From Candidatus Ribeiella danica (lineage in GTDB: Bacteria > Chloroflexota > Chloroflexia > Chloroflexales > Roseiflexaceae): a stretch of 64,000 bases of DNA. The notes beneath the pieces are model-generated. The model saw nothing but the letters and a program-made list of their open reading frames with translations. It made no database searches and was not told where the DNA came from. The stretch covers positions 620,001 to 684,000 of the forward strand of contig JADKFS010000003.1 in assembly GCA_016717335.1 (NCBI GenBank). The letters are read 5' to 3'. This document shows, in pieces, positions 8,544 to 16,529 of the stretch (positions are counted from its first letter, which is position 1; each line of letters starts with the position of its first letter). Made by a program: the position numbers and the translations under genes.

Positions 8544-8576
8544 CCCCCTCTCCCGCCGGGAGAGGGGGTATTTTTT
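8544..8576 (+). terminator. Intrinsic terminator after the SDR gene
   Basis: An 11-bp GC stem (CCCCCTCTCCC 8544-8554 with GGGAGAGGGGG 8558-8568) and a GCC loop are followed by TATTTTTT. Confidence 0.85.
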
Positions 8577-8617
8577 GGCATCCAGGTGCGGTCGCTCCGC
8601 GACCGCACCTGGATGCC
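8577..8617. other. Perfect 19-bp inverted repeat
   Basis: GGCATCCAGGTGCGGTCGC (8577-8595) pairs exactly with 8599-8617 around a 3-nt loop. It begins right after the U-tract of the preceding terminator. A terminator followed by a second long perfect hairpin also occurs at 15401-15470 and 59896-59971. Confidence 0.85.
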
Positions 8618-8663
8618 GAGAATATGGACCCCCGGCCAGGGGAGGGGGAGGGATGATCCGGCG

Positions 8664-8832
8664 CGTCGGCGCACCCGGCGGCGAGTCAGCGCGCCGCCTG
8701 CGGCAGCTCGTACCAATCGTCGGCGCACCCGGCGGCGAGTCAGCGCGCCGCCTGCGGCAGCTCGTACCGATGTCGGCGCCGATCGTCGGTGCACCCGGCG
8801 CGAGTCAGCGCGCCGCCTGCGGCAGCTCGTAC
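8664..8832. repeat. Threefold repeat of a glycosyltransferase 3' end
   Basis: About 50 bp (CGTCGGCGCACCCGGCG ... CAGCTCGTAC) occurs at 8664-8714, 8718-8768 and 8784-8832. The third copy contains the stop and last codons (YELPQAAR) of the minus-strand gene, so two extra copies of that gene end lie just downstream of it. Confidence 0.9.
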
Positions 8833-10319
8833 AGATCGTAGCCGCCGATCGTCGCGCTCAGCTCGTAGGCATAGTCGAACATGAACGGGTGGAAGCCGAG
8901 CGGCCGCACGTCGTGGTAGGTGATGATCAGCGGCGGCGGCGCGGCGCGCAGCGCGCCCAGCGCCTGCTCGCGCGCGCCGGGCAGCCGGTCGAGCGGGTAG
9001 TCGTAGACGAAGCGCGTGGCCGGCCGGCGCTGCGCCAGGTAGTAGATCTCCGGCTCGGCCGCCCATACGAAGATCGGCTGGCCCGGCGGGACCCGCCGCG
9101 CGACGTAGCCGGCCACCTCGGCGGCCGGGCCGAAGTACTTGTCGCCGTCGGGGCCATAGAGCGCGCCGATCTGCTGCTCGGGCGACTGCGCGCGCAGCGG
9201 CCAGATCTCGCGCAGCGGCGGCGCCAGCAGCGCGGCCAGCAGCGCCAGCCCGAGCGGCAGCGCAAGCGGGCGCAGCCGCGCGCCCCCGATCAGCCGGCCC
9301 GCCGCCGCGAGGCCCGCGCCGGCCCACAGGCTGAGCAGCGGGACCGCGGCCAGGTAGTAGTGCGGGTACGAGCGCAGGCTCAGCAGCGCGGTCGCCAGCA
9401 GCATCAGCCCCCACAGCGCGGCGATGCCGTGCGCGGGCGTGCGCCACTCGCGCCACCCGGCAGCCGCGGCCAGCCCGGCCAGCCCCGGCAGCCCCAGCGC
9501 GAGCATCGGCGCCCAGATGCGCCACAGCCACAGCGGGTCCCAGCCCTGCGCGAGGCTCTCGGCGGCGTACAGCCGGTTGTAGCTGACCAGCGCCTCGTAG
9601 GCCGCGGCGAGCGCGCCCTGCCGCCAGAGCAGCAGCCCGAGGCCGAGCAGCGGCAGCGCGGCGCCGCCGAGCGCCAGCCCCGCGCCAGCCCAGCGCCGCC
9701 ACGGCGGCCAGCCGAGCAGCAGCGGGGCCAGCAGCAGCGGGGCCAGCAGGCTCGCGCCGACCGGCTTGGCGGCGATCGCCAGGCCGACGCAGACGCCGGC
9801 CAGGGCGAGCAGCGACGCGCGGCGCGCCCGCATCGCGCTGGTCGCCAGCAGGCAGCCCAGCGTGGCCGGCAGCGCCAGCACCGCCTCGCTGTTGAAGGTC
9901 AGCCCCTGGAAGCGCAGGCTGCTCGCGTAGGCCAGGAACACCGGCAGCGCCGCCAGCGCGGCCCAGCGCCCGTACAGGCGCCATGCAAGCGCGAACAGCG
10001 CGCTCGCGCCGGCCAGCAGGTACAGCGTCGCAAGCGTGCGGATCGCGCGCACGGGCTCGTCGCCCAGCAGCCGCGCCATCCCAAAGACCATGTAGACCAG
10101 CGGCGGCTTGTGGTCGAACAGGTCGCGGTAGAGCGCGTCGCCGGCCAGCCAGCGCGCGGCGATCGTGGCGTAGGCGCCCTCGTCGCGCTCGAGCGGCAGG
10201 TCGTGCAGGGGGCTGCGCAGCCACCAGGCCAGCGCGAGGATCGGCAGCGCCGCCGCGATCGTTAGGCCGCCCCGCCAGCGCTCGTGGGCGGAGCGAGCCG
10301 CCCGCTCGTCGTGTGCCAT
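8805..10319 (-). CDS. ArnT-like integral membrane glycosyltransferase (GT39 / PMT superfamily)
   Basis: The product has 504 residues. The first periplasmic loop carries the acidic ERDEGAYATIAARWLAGDALYRDLFDHKPPL block (residues about 42-75) typical of this superfamily, in which the Asp/Glu pair is catalytic. About ten hydrophobic Leu/Ala-rich helices follow and the protein ends in a soluble C-terminal domain. Family members transfer sugars from polyprenyl-phosphate donors to lipids or proteins on the outer face of the membrane. Donor and acceptor cannot be read. It overlaps no other gene, and its 3' end is part of the triple repeat just described. Confidence 0.85.
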   Translation of the reverse strand: MAHDERAARSAHERWRGGLTIAAALPILALAWWLRSPLHDLPLERDEGAYATIAARWLAGDALYRDLFDHKPPLVYMVFGMARLLGDEPVRAIRTLATLYLLAGASALFALAWRLYGRWAALAALPVFLAYASSLRFQGLTFNSEAVLALPATLGCLLATSAMRARRASLLALAGVCVGLAIAAKPVGASLLAPLLLAPLLLGWPPWRRWAGAGLALGGAALPLLGLGLLLWRQGALAAAYEALVSYNRLYAAESLAQGWDPLWLWRIWAPMLALGLPGLAGLAAAAGWREWRTPAHGIAALWGLMLLATALLSLRSYPHYYLAAVPLLSLWAGAGLAAAGRLIGGARLRPLALPLGLALLAALLAPPLREIWPLRAQSPEQQIGALYGPDGDKYFGPAAEVAGYVARRVPPGQPIFVWAAEPEIYYLAQRRPATRFVYDYPLDRLPGAREQALGALRAAPPPLIITYHDVRPLGFHPFMFDYAYELSATIGGYDLYELPQAAR

Positions 10320-10413
10320 GAGTCTCCTGCCAGCAACCGCCGCTACGACCAGCCGATCATAGCGTGCCGGCGGGCATTTGGCAAGGTGGGGCGGTGCAAC
10401 ACTTTCGGGGGCG

Positions 10414-13400
10414 CTAGGCGCGCTCGCGCTCGCGCTCCAGCGCGACCCTGACGCGCCGCAGCTCGGCCTCGATCGGCACGATGCTCTCGCGCCAGCCGGC
10501 CCCCGGCTCGCCGGCGCGCTGCTCGATCTCGTCGCACAGCTGCGCCAGGGTCGGCGCGGCGACGACGATGCTGCTCGATTTCAGCTTGTGCGCCGCCTTG
10601 CGCAGTCGCGTCGCGTCGCTCTGGCCGGCCGCCGCCCGCATGGTCTCCAGCACCGCCGCGCTGTCGGCCAGGTAGAGGTCGATCAGCTCGTTCAGCAGCG
10701 CCCCCGACGGCTCGCCCAGCAGGGCGCGGGTCTCCCGCAGCGCGGCGAGGTCGATCGGCCCGGCCGGCGGGGCGGCGCGGCGCCCGCTCGGCGCGGGCTG
10801 CCCGAGCGCCCGCCCGCGCGCCGGCCGGTGTGTCTCGCGCCTCGCGATCGCGGCGCTCAGTAGCTCCACCTTGATCGGCTTGGCGATATAGTCGTCCATG
10901 CCGGCGGCGAGGCAGCGCCGGCGCGCCCGGGCTGAGGCGTTCGCGGTGAGGGCGATCAGCTGTGGCTGGCGGCCCGCCGCCGCGCGCCGGCGAATGGCGC
11001 GCGCGACCGCGAGCCCATCCATGCCTGGCAGCTCCAGGTCGATCAGGACGACGTCGTACGCCGCGCGCTCCAGCTGATCGAGCGCGGCCTCGCCGCTGCC
11101 CGCGATGGCCACGTCGTGGCCCATGCGGCGCGCGAGGTGCTGCGCCAGCCGCTGGGTCACGGCGTCGTCCTCGACGACCAGGACCCGCAGCGGCGCCGGC
11201 TGGCTGGTCGCCGCCTGCGCCGGCGCGACCGGCGCGGGGGCCGGCTGCCCAAGCGCCTCGGCCAGCAGCGCCGGGACGCGCGAGAGCTTGATCGGCTTGT
11301 GCAGGCACGCCTGGTACTCGCGCGCGCTCGCGAGCTCCTCGACGTGCTCGGTCAGCGGCGCCATCAAGATCAGCGGCGTCTGCGGCCCTTGCGCGCGCCG
11401 GATGGCGGCCTCGAGCGCGCCGCCGTCGATCCCGGCGCTGCGCCAGTCCACCAGGGCGACGTCGAACGAGGCGCCCTGGCGCAGCCACTCGATCGCCTCG
11501 CGCGCCGAGCCGGCCGCCTGCGCTACGACCCCCCACGACTGCGCGCCCAGGCTGAGCGCCTGGCGGCTCAGGTCGTGCTCGTCGACGATCAGCAGGCGCC
11601 TGCCTGCGATCCGCGGGAGCGGGGCGGGCCGCGCGCCGGCAGCCTCCGCCGCAATCGTGAAGTGGAAGGTCGAGCCGCCGCCCTCCGCGCTCTCCAGCCA
11701 CATCCGGCCGCCCATCAGCTCGCTCAGGCGCTTGCTGATCGCCAGCCCGAGGCCGGTGCCGCGCGAGCGGCGGTCCGCGCGGCCGCCGATCTGGGCGAAC
11801 GATACGAACAGGTCGCTCTGCCGCTCGATCGGTATGCCGATCCCCGTATCGCGGACGGCGAAGTGCACGCTAACGCGCCGATCGTCGAGCGGCTGCGCCG
11901 CGACCGAGACGGCGATGCCGCCCGAGTCGGTGAACTTGACCGCGTTGCTGAGCAGGTTGGCCAGGATCTGCCGCAGGCGCGCCATGTCTCCGACCAGCGC
12001 CTGCGGTGTCAGCGGGTCGATCGATGCGGCCAGGTCGAGATCTTTCTCGGCGGCCCGGATCGCCACCAGCTCGATCGCTTCCTCGACGCACGCCTGCAGG
12101 TCGAACGGGGCCAGCTCCAACTCGCACCGGCCGGACTCGATCTTCGAGAAGTCCAGCGTGTTGTCGACCACCGCCAGCAGCGCCTCGCCGCCGGTGTGGA
12201 TCATCTCGGCGAACTCGCGCTGCTCGGCGTCCAGGGCAGTCGTGCGCAGCAGATGGGTCGCGCCGATCACTCCGTTGAGCGGCGTTCGGATCTCGTGGCT
12301 CATGTGCGCGAGGAACTCGGACTTCGCGTGGGTGGCCGCCTCGGCCGCCTCTTTCGCGGCGCGCAGCTCGGCCTGGGTCTGCCGCAGCGCCTCCTCGGTG
12401 CGCCGCCGCTCGTCGAGCTCCTGCTGGGCCGCGCTGTAGAGGCGCGCGTTCTCGAGCGCGAGCGATGCCAGCTGGGCGAAGCGCCGCAGCAGCGCGATCT
12501 CGGCCTCGCCGAAGACCCGGCGCTCCTCCAGGTAGGCCAGCCCCAGCACGCCGACGAACTGGCTGCCGGATCGGATCGGCACCCCCGCGACGGCGTGGAG
12601 CTGCAGGCCGTCGAGGTGGCGCAGGCGCGCGTCCCACGCCGCGTAGCGATCGACCGCCATCGCCTCGCCGGTCTCCCAGACGTGCCCGGCCAGGCCGTGG
12701 CCGCGCAGCACCCGGCTGCCCAGGTAGTCGACGAAGATGCCGGTGGCGACGCGCACCGCCAGCCCGTCCCCCGGCGGGTCGACGACGTACAGGTAGCCGT
12801 GGGCGGTCCCGAGCAGCGCTCCGGCGCGGATGACGATCGCCTCGAGCAGGCTGGAGACGTCCAGCCGGTCGATCAGGCCGAGCGTGGTCGTGTGCAGGGC
12901 GGCCAGCTCTTCGTTCTGGCGGCGCAGCTGCTCCTCGGCGCGCTTGCGGTCGGTGACGTCGCGCAGGATGACGACGAAGACCTGGCCGCGCTGCTCGCCG
13001 AATGTGCCGATCGAGGCCTCGACGATGCAGTCGGCCCGCTCGTCGCTCCGCACTCTGAACAGGCGCCCGCTGTGGCGCTGCAGCGCCTGCATCGGCGGCA
13101 GGCCGGCCGTGTCAGCCTGGCCCAGGATGTCCGGCAGCCGGCGGCCGATCAGCTGGTCGCCCGGGGCGCTCAGCAGGGCGCCGGCCCGCCGGTTGGCCTC
13201 CAGGATGACGCCCGCGCTATCGGCCAGCACGATGCCGTCGGCCGCCTGCGCCACCAGCGCGCGGTAGCGCTGCTCGGACGACCGCAGGCCGGCGAGCAGC
13301 CGCGCGCTGTCGAGTGCCGCGCCCGCCTGGTCGGCCAGCAGCGCGATCAGCGCGAGGTCGTCTTCGGCCAGCTGCCCGCCGGCCGACCCGATCAGCAGCA

Positions 13401-14301
13401 CGCCGATCGCCGCGCCGCCGCTGCCCTTGAGCGGGGCGACGATCGCCTGGCGCGCGCCGGGCAGCAGGGCCTGCAAGGCGGGTTCGAGCGCGGCGTCGTG
13501 CACGAAGGCGGCCTGGCCGGTACGCACGACGCGCTCGCACACGCCCTGGTCGAGGCGGATGCCCGGCATCGGCTCGTCGTAGCCGACGCCGGCCTGCGGC
13601 GCGAGCCGGTCGCCGACGCGCAGGTAGATGCCGACCGTCTGGTAGCCGAAGGCGGCGCTGATCTGCGCCACCGCGGTCTGGAAGATCGCGTCGAGCTGGG
13701 GGGTGGAGCCGATCGCCTGCGCGACACGCTGGACGGCGGCGACCTCGGCGAGGCGGCGCTGCGCCTCGCGGCGGAGCCGGGCGTTGTCGACCGCCAGCGC
13801 GACGCGGTAGGCCAGGTCTTCGGCCAGCGCCAGGTCGGCCGCGCGCAGGCGGCGGCCCGGCCGGAGCGTCGCGAGCGTGATCGCGCCGAGCACTCTGCCG
13901 CAGGCGATCAGCGGGACGCTGATCGTCGACTGGAGCTCGAGCGCGCGCAGGATCTCGATCTCGCGCGCATCCCGCGCGGCCGCGGCCAGCCGGTCGTCGG
14001 TCAGATCGGCCAGCAGCTCCGGGCGCCCGCTGCGGATCGCGTGCAGGTGGCAGCACGGCGCGCCATCGCGATCGAGCTGCTCGATCAGCGCCTGCCTCGA
14101 TCGGTCCGCACAGGCCAGCGCTACCCGGCGGGTGGAGCGATCGGGCTCGATCAGGTGAATCGCGCACCAGTCGGCCAGGCTCGGCACCGCCAGGCGCGCG
14201 ATCGTCGCGAGCGTAGTCTCGTGGTCGAGCGACGAGGCGATCAGCGCGCTGGCCTCGGCCAGGAATCGACGCCGCTGGCTGGCCGGTGTGTGCAATGGCA
14301 T
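10414..14301 (-). CDS. Hybrid sensor histidine kinase (GAF-GAF-PAS-GAF-HisKA-HATPase-REC-REC-HPt)
   Basis: The product has 1295 residues from ATG 14301. A GTG at 14364 would add a low-complexity stretch containing a 13-bp hairpin (14320-14348), so I prefer the ATG. Domains in order: two GAF (about 10-170 and 185-335), a PAS (about 345-455, ending VILRDVTDRKRAEEQLRRQ), a third GAF (about 475-625), coiled coil, HisKA with phospho-His669 in SHEIRTPLNG, HATPase (DTGIGIP, GTGLGLAIS), a first REC with Asp952 in VDW, a second REC with Asp1088 in LIDLELPGMDG, and an HPt domain with His1238 in AHKLKSS. No transmembrane helix is seen, so sensing is probably cytoplasmic. It is a self-contained phosphorelay divergent from the response regulator at 14624, the likely output. 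Confidence 0.92.
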   Translation of the reverse strand: MPLHTPASQRRRFLAEASALIASSLDHETTLATIARLAVPSLADWCAIHLIEPDRSTRRVALACADRSRQALIEQLDRDGAPCCHLHAIRSGRPELLADLTDDRLAAAARDAREIEILRALELQSTISVPLIACGRVLGAITLATLRPGRRLRAADLALAEDLAYRVALAVDNARLRREAQRRLAEVAAVQRVAQAIGSTPQLDAIFQTAVAQISAAFGYQTVGIYLRVGDRLAPQAGVGYDEPMPGIRLDQGVCERVVRTGQAAFVHDAALEPALQALLPGARQAIVAPLKGSGGAAIGVLLIGSAGGQLAEDDLALIALLADQAGAALDSARLLAGLRSSEQRYRALVAQAADGIVLADSAGVILEANRRAGALLSAPGDQLIGRRLPDILGQADTAGLPPMQALQRHSGRLFRVRSDERADCIVEASIGTFGEQRGQVFVVILRDVTDRKRAEEQLRRQNEELAALHTTTLGLIDRLDVSSLLEAIVIRAGALLGTAHGYLYVVDPPGDGLAVRVATGIFVDYLGSRVLRGHGLAGHVWETGEAMAVDRYAAWDARLRHLDGLQLHAVAGVPIRSGSQFVGVLGLAYLEERRVFGEAEIALLRRFAQLASLALENARLYSAAQQELDERRRTEEALRQTQAELRAAKEAAEAATHAKSEFLAHMSHEIRTPLNGVIGATHLLRTTALDAEQREFAEMIHTGGEALLAVVDNTLDFSKIESGRCELELAPFDLQACVEEAIELVAIRAAEKDLDLAASIDPLTPQALVGDMARLRQILANLLSNAVKFTDSGGIAVSVAAQPLDDRRVSVHFAVRDTGIGIPIERQSDLFVSFAQIGGRADRRSRGTGLGLAISKRLSELMGGRMWLESAEGGGSTFHFTIAAEAAGARPAPLPRIAGRRLLIVDEHDLSRQALSLGAQSWGVVAQAAGSAREAIEWLRQGASFDVALVDWRSAGIDGGALEAAIRRAQGPQTPLILMAPLTEHVEELASAREYQACLHKPIKLSRVPALLAEALGQPAPAPVAPAQAATSQPAPLRVLVVEDDAVTQRLAQHLARRMGHDVAIAGSGEAALDQLERAAYDVVLIDLELPGMDGLAVARAIRRRAAAGRQPQLIALTANASARARRRCLAAGMDDYIAKPIKVELLSAAIARRETHRPARGRALGQPAPSGRRAAPPAGPIDLAALRETRALLGEPSGALLNELIDLYLADSAAVLETMRAAAGQSDATRLRKAAHKLKSSSIVVAAPTLAQLCDEIEQRAGEPGAGWRESIVPIEAELRRVRVALERERERA

Positions 14302-14319
14302 ATTGTTGACTAGCCTAGG

Positions 14320-14348
14320 GCGCGGGGGCGGCTTCGCCGCCCCCGCGC
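14320..14348. other. 13-bp GC hairpin upstream of the histidine kinase start
   Basis: GCGCGGGGGCGGC and its complement around TTC lie 19 bp before the kinase ATG on the minus strand. It could hinder translation or act as a terminator-like element. The remaining intergenic DNA (14349-14623) is AT-rich and holds the divergent promoters. Confidence 0.6.
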
Positions 14349-14548
14349 TCCCATTATGGGGCACCTCTAGCGAGCCTTCGGCCGCGCCAGATGTCCCAGA
14401 CGTATGGTCGATCGCCCAGCTGACGAATCAGTTGGAATTGCCATATTGTCTGCTGACATGTTTATGCTATCATCCCGATAGCATGTGGTGAGGGGTTCCA
14501 CCACGTGTGTCATGTCAACTGAAAGAATCCTGTCGTATATGTACCATA

Positions 14549-14554
14549 TAGAAT
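14549..14554 (+). promoter_or_regulatory. Possible -10 box of the response regulator gene
   Basis: TAGAAT lies in the AT-rich divergent region 70 bp before the ATG at 14624. There is no clear -35 and the assignment is weak. Confidence 0.3.
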
Positions 14555-14623
14555 AAACGTTACATTGCAATGAATAAACCCATTCGGCCGAGTCATCGCC
14601 TATACATCTAAGGCACCACACCA

Positions 14624-15304
14624 ATGGAACTGCAGCCACAACGACCGATTCGCATCGTGCTGATCGACGACCACGCGGTTCTGCGCGCGGGCCTGCGCAT
14701 GATCATCGATCATCAGCCGGGGCTGGCGGTTGTCGGCGAGGCGGCGACACGCGCCGAGGCGCTCGAGGCGGCGCTCTGCTCGCCCGACATCATCCTGCTC
14801 GACCTCGACCTCGGCGACGAGAGCGGCGTGGACCTGCTGCCCGAGCTGCTGGACGCGGCGCCGCGCGCGCGGGTGATCCTGCTGACCGGGCTGCGCGACC
14901 CGGAGATCCACCGCCGCGCGGTGGCGCTGGGCGCGATGGGGCTGGTCCTCAAAGAGAAGGCGATCGAGACGGTGCTGAAGGCGATCGAGAAGGTCCACGC
15001 CGGCGAGGTCTGGCTCGATCGGTCGATGATCGCCCGGATCTTCCAGGAGCAGCGCCAGCTGGGCGCGGCGCAGGCGCCGGACGTCGAGACAGTGCGGGTG
15101 GCGCTGCTCACCCCGCGCGAGCACACGGTGATCGCGCTCGTGTGCGAGGGGCTGCAGAACAAGCAGATCGCCGAGCGCCTGGCGATCAGCGAGAAGACCG
15201 TGCAGCACCACCTCACCTCGATCTTCGCCAAGCTCGACATCGCCAACCGGCTCGAGCTGGTGATCTACGCCTACCGGCACGGACTGGCGGCGCTGCCGCA
15301 CTAG
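14624..15304 (+). CDS. NarL/FixJ-family response regulator
   Basis: The product has 226 residues. The receiver domain (about 9-125) has the acidic pair in LIDDHAVLRAGL, phospho-acceptor Asp60 in ILLDLDLG, the conserved Thr in LLTG and Lys in VLKEKA. The LuxR-type helix-turn-helix (about 160-222) is complete: LTPREHTVIALVCEGLQNKQIAERLAISEKTVQHHLTSIFAKL. It is expected to bind DNA as a phosphorylated dimer. It is divergent from the hybrid kinase at 10414-14301, which is its probable phosphodonor. Two intrinsic terminators follow. Confidence 0.93.
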   Translation: MELQPQRPIRIVLIDDHAVLRAGLRMIIDHQPGLAVVGEAATRAEALEAALCSPDIILLDLDLGDESGVDLLPELLDAAPRARVILLTGLRDPEIHRRAVALGAMGLVLKEKAIETVLKAIEKVHAGEVWLDRSMIARIFQEQRQLGAAQAPDVETVRVALLTPREHTVIALVCEGLQNKQIAERLAISEKTVQHHLTSIFAKLDIANRLELVIYAYRHGLAALPH

Positions 15305-15325
15305 CCGATGACCCTCACCCCCCTG

Positions 15326-15362
15326 CCCCCCTCTCCCAGCCGGGCGAGGGGGGTATTCTTTC
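15326..15362 (+). terminator. Intrinsic terminator after the response regulator
   Basis: A CCCCCCTC(T)CCC stem pairs with GGG(C)GAGGGGGG (one mismatch) and is followed by TATTCTTTC. Confidence 0.8.
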
Positions 15363-15365
15363 GGT

Positions 15366-15470
15366 ATGAGTCACCCCGTATGGTACAAACCCCACCCCTG
15401 CCCCCGCCCCTGCCAGGGGCGGGGGTTTCTTTTTCGTGGGTGTGGCGCGGCGGCAAAGCCGCCGCGCCAC
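15366..15470 (+). repeat. Terminator plus second hairpin, dispersed element (copy 1)
   Basis: A stretch of about 105 bp is nearly identical to 59859-59971. It has a shared lead-in (CCCGTATGGTACAAACCCCA), a 10-bp terminator stem CCCCCGCCCC (15401-15410) with its complement at 15416-15425 and TTTCTTTTT. A second stem follows, GTGGCGCGGCGG (15442-15453) with its complement at 15459-15470 around CAAAG. Because both copies also share the non-structured lead-in, this looks like a mobile terminator cassette and not convergence. Confidence 0.85.
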
Positions 15471-15700
15471 CCGGGGGAGGGGCGGGGGGTGTGGGGGATG
15501 GCACGCCACCGCGAGACGTCCGAATTGGAGCATGTGGGATGAATCATGACAGCCCGATAGGCAAAACTGCCTATATCCACTCCGCGCCGGGTAGGCGATT
15601 CATCGTAGCGAAGATGGTCGATATTCCCGATGTGCGGCACGCAGATGTCCGCTAACATAGGCCGTACGCAGGATTGATGAATTGGCGCTGGGACCCCTGT

Positions 15701-15745
15701 CAGGGAGATTCGGAGTGGCGTAGCCGCTCCGAATATCCCTGTTTC
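15701..15745 (+). terminator. Terminator-like leader hairpin upstream of the NusG paralogue
   Basis: An 18-bp stem with one mismatch and one G-U pair (CAGGGAGATTCGGAGTGG with its partner at 15724-15741) is followed by TTTCTT. It stands about 125 bp before a NusG/RfaH-like gene. Nothing else is recognised in 15471-15868. It could terminate readthrough from upstream or be an attenuator in the polysaccharide-operon leader. Confidence 0.6.
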
Positions 15746-15868
15746 TTACCATGCCAATGACAAAAAAGTCACCTTTGAGTCGGCGGCCATTGCGTATCCT
15801 CTTCAGCGCCGCGCTCGTTTGTCCAGTAGCAAGGTGTGGCTAGACTCATCTCTATTCAGGACTCGTCG

Positions 15869-16372
15869 ATGCCGTACAGCTGGTATGTCCTGCGCAGCAA
15901 GCCCCGCAAAGAAGAGGCGCTGTGGCGGCAGGCGCAAAGCCTGGGATGCGAGGTCTTCTACCCGTGCATCCCCGTACAGACCGTCAACCCGCGGGCGCGC
16001 AAGATCGCCCCCTACTTTCCGGGCTACCTGTTCGTCCACGTCGACCTGGCGGAGGTCGCGCTGTCGACCTTCCAGTGGATGCCGTACGCGCACGGGCTGA
16101 TCTGCTTCGACGACGCGCCGGCCGCGGTCCCGGCTGATCTGGTCGAGGCGATCCGCCGGCGCGCCGCGGCGATCGCCAGCGCCGGGGGCGAGCTGTTCTA
16201 CGGGCTGAAGCCCGGCGACGCGGTGGTGGTGCGATCGGGGCCGTTCGCCGGCTACGAGGCGATCTTCGACACGCGCCTCAGCGGCGGCGAGCGGGTGCGC
16301 GTGCTGCTCAAGATGCTCAACGATCGACACGTGCCGCTCGAGCTGGCCGAGTCGCAGCTGGCGCGGCCGTGA
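15869..16372 (+). CDS. NusG/RfaH-type transcription elongation or antitermination protein
   Basis: The product has 167 residues. ATG 15869 follows AGGA at 7-bp spacing; an in-frame GTG at 15836 would add 11 residues. The NGN domain (about 1-100) begins SWYVLRSKPRKEEALWRQAQ and contains YFPGYLFVHVDL, both hallmarks of NusG-like proteins. A KOW domain (about 115-150, GLKPGDAVVVRSGPFAGYEAIFD) follows. Specialised paralogues such as RfaH, UpxY and LoaP sit at the head of long polysaccharide or natural-product operons and help RNA polymerase read through terminators. This gene's position just before about 33 kb of polysaccharide genes suggests the same role. The housekeeping NusG, normally beside secE and rplK, would be elsewhere. 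Confidence 0.88.
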   Translation: MPYSWYVLRSKPRKEEALWRQAQSLGCEVFYPCIPVQTVNPRARKIAPYFPGYLFVHVDLAEVALSTFQWMPYAHGLICFDDAPAAVPADLVEAIRRRAAAIASAGGELFYGLKPGDAVVVRSGPFAGYEAIFDTRLSGGERVRVLLKMLNDRHVPLELAESQLARP

Positions 16373-16383
16373 CGGGGTGCCTT

Positions 16384-16508
16384 TGGGGCTAGGGGCTAGG
16401 GGCTAGGGGGGGGCTTGGGGCTTGGGGCTTGGGGCTTGGGGCTAGGGGCTAGGGGCTAGGGGCTAGGGGCTTGGTCTTCCGTCCATCGTCCATCGTCCAT
16501 CGTCGTTC
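16384..16508. repeat. Octamer minisatellites (GGGGCTAG/GGGGCTTG, CCATCGTC)
   Basis: About ten GGGGCTAG or GGGGCTTG units are followed by three to four CCATCGTC units, ending about 20 bp before the next start codon. Confidence 0.85.
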
Positions 16509-16529
16509 TCGACTCGATGTCTCGGCGAG

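Noticed and set aside
15836..15868. GTG start for the NusG-like protein
   Set aside because: It is possible, but AGGA spacing and the NGN domain beginning at MPYSWYV favour the ATG at 15869.
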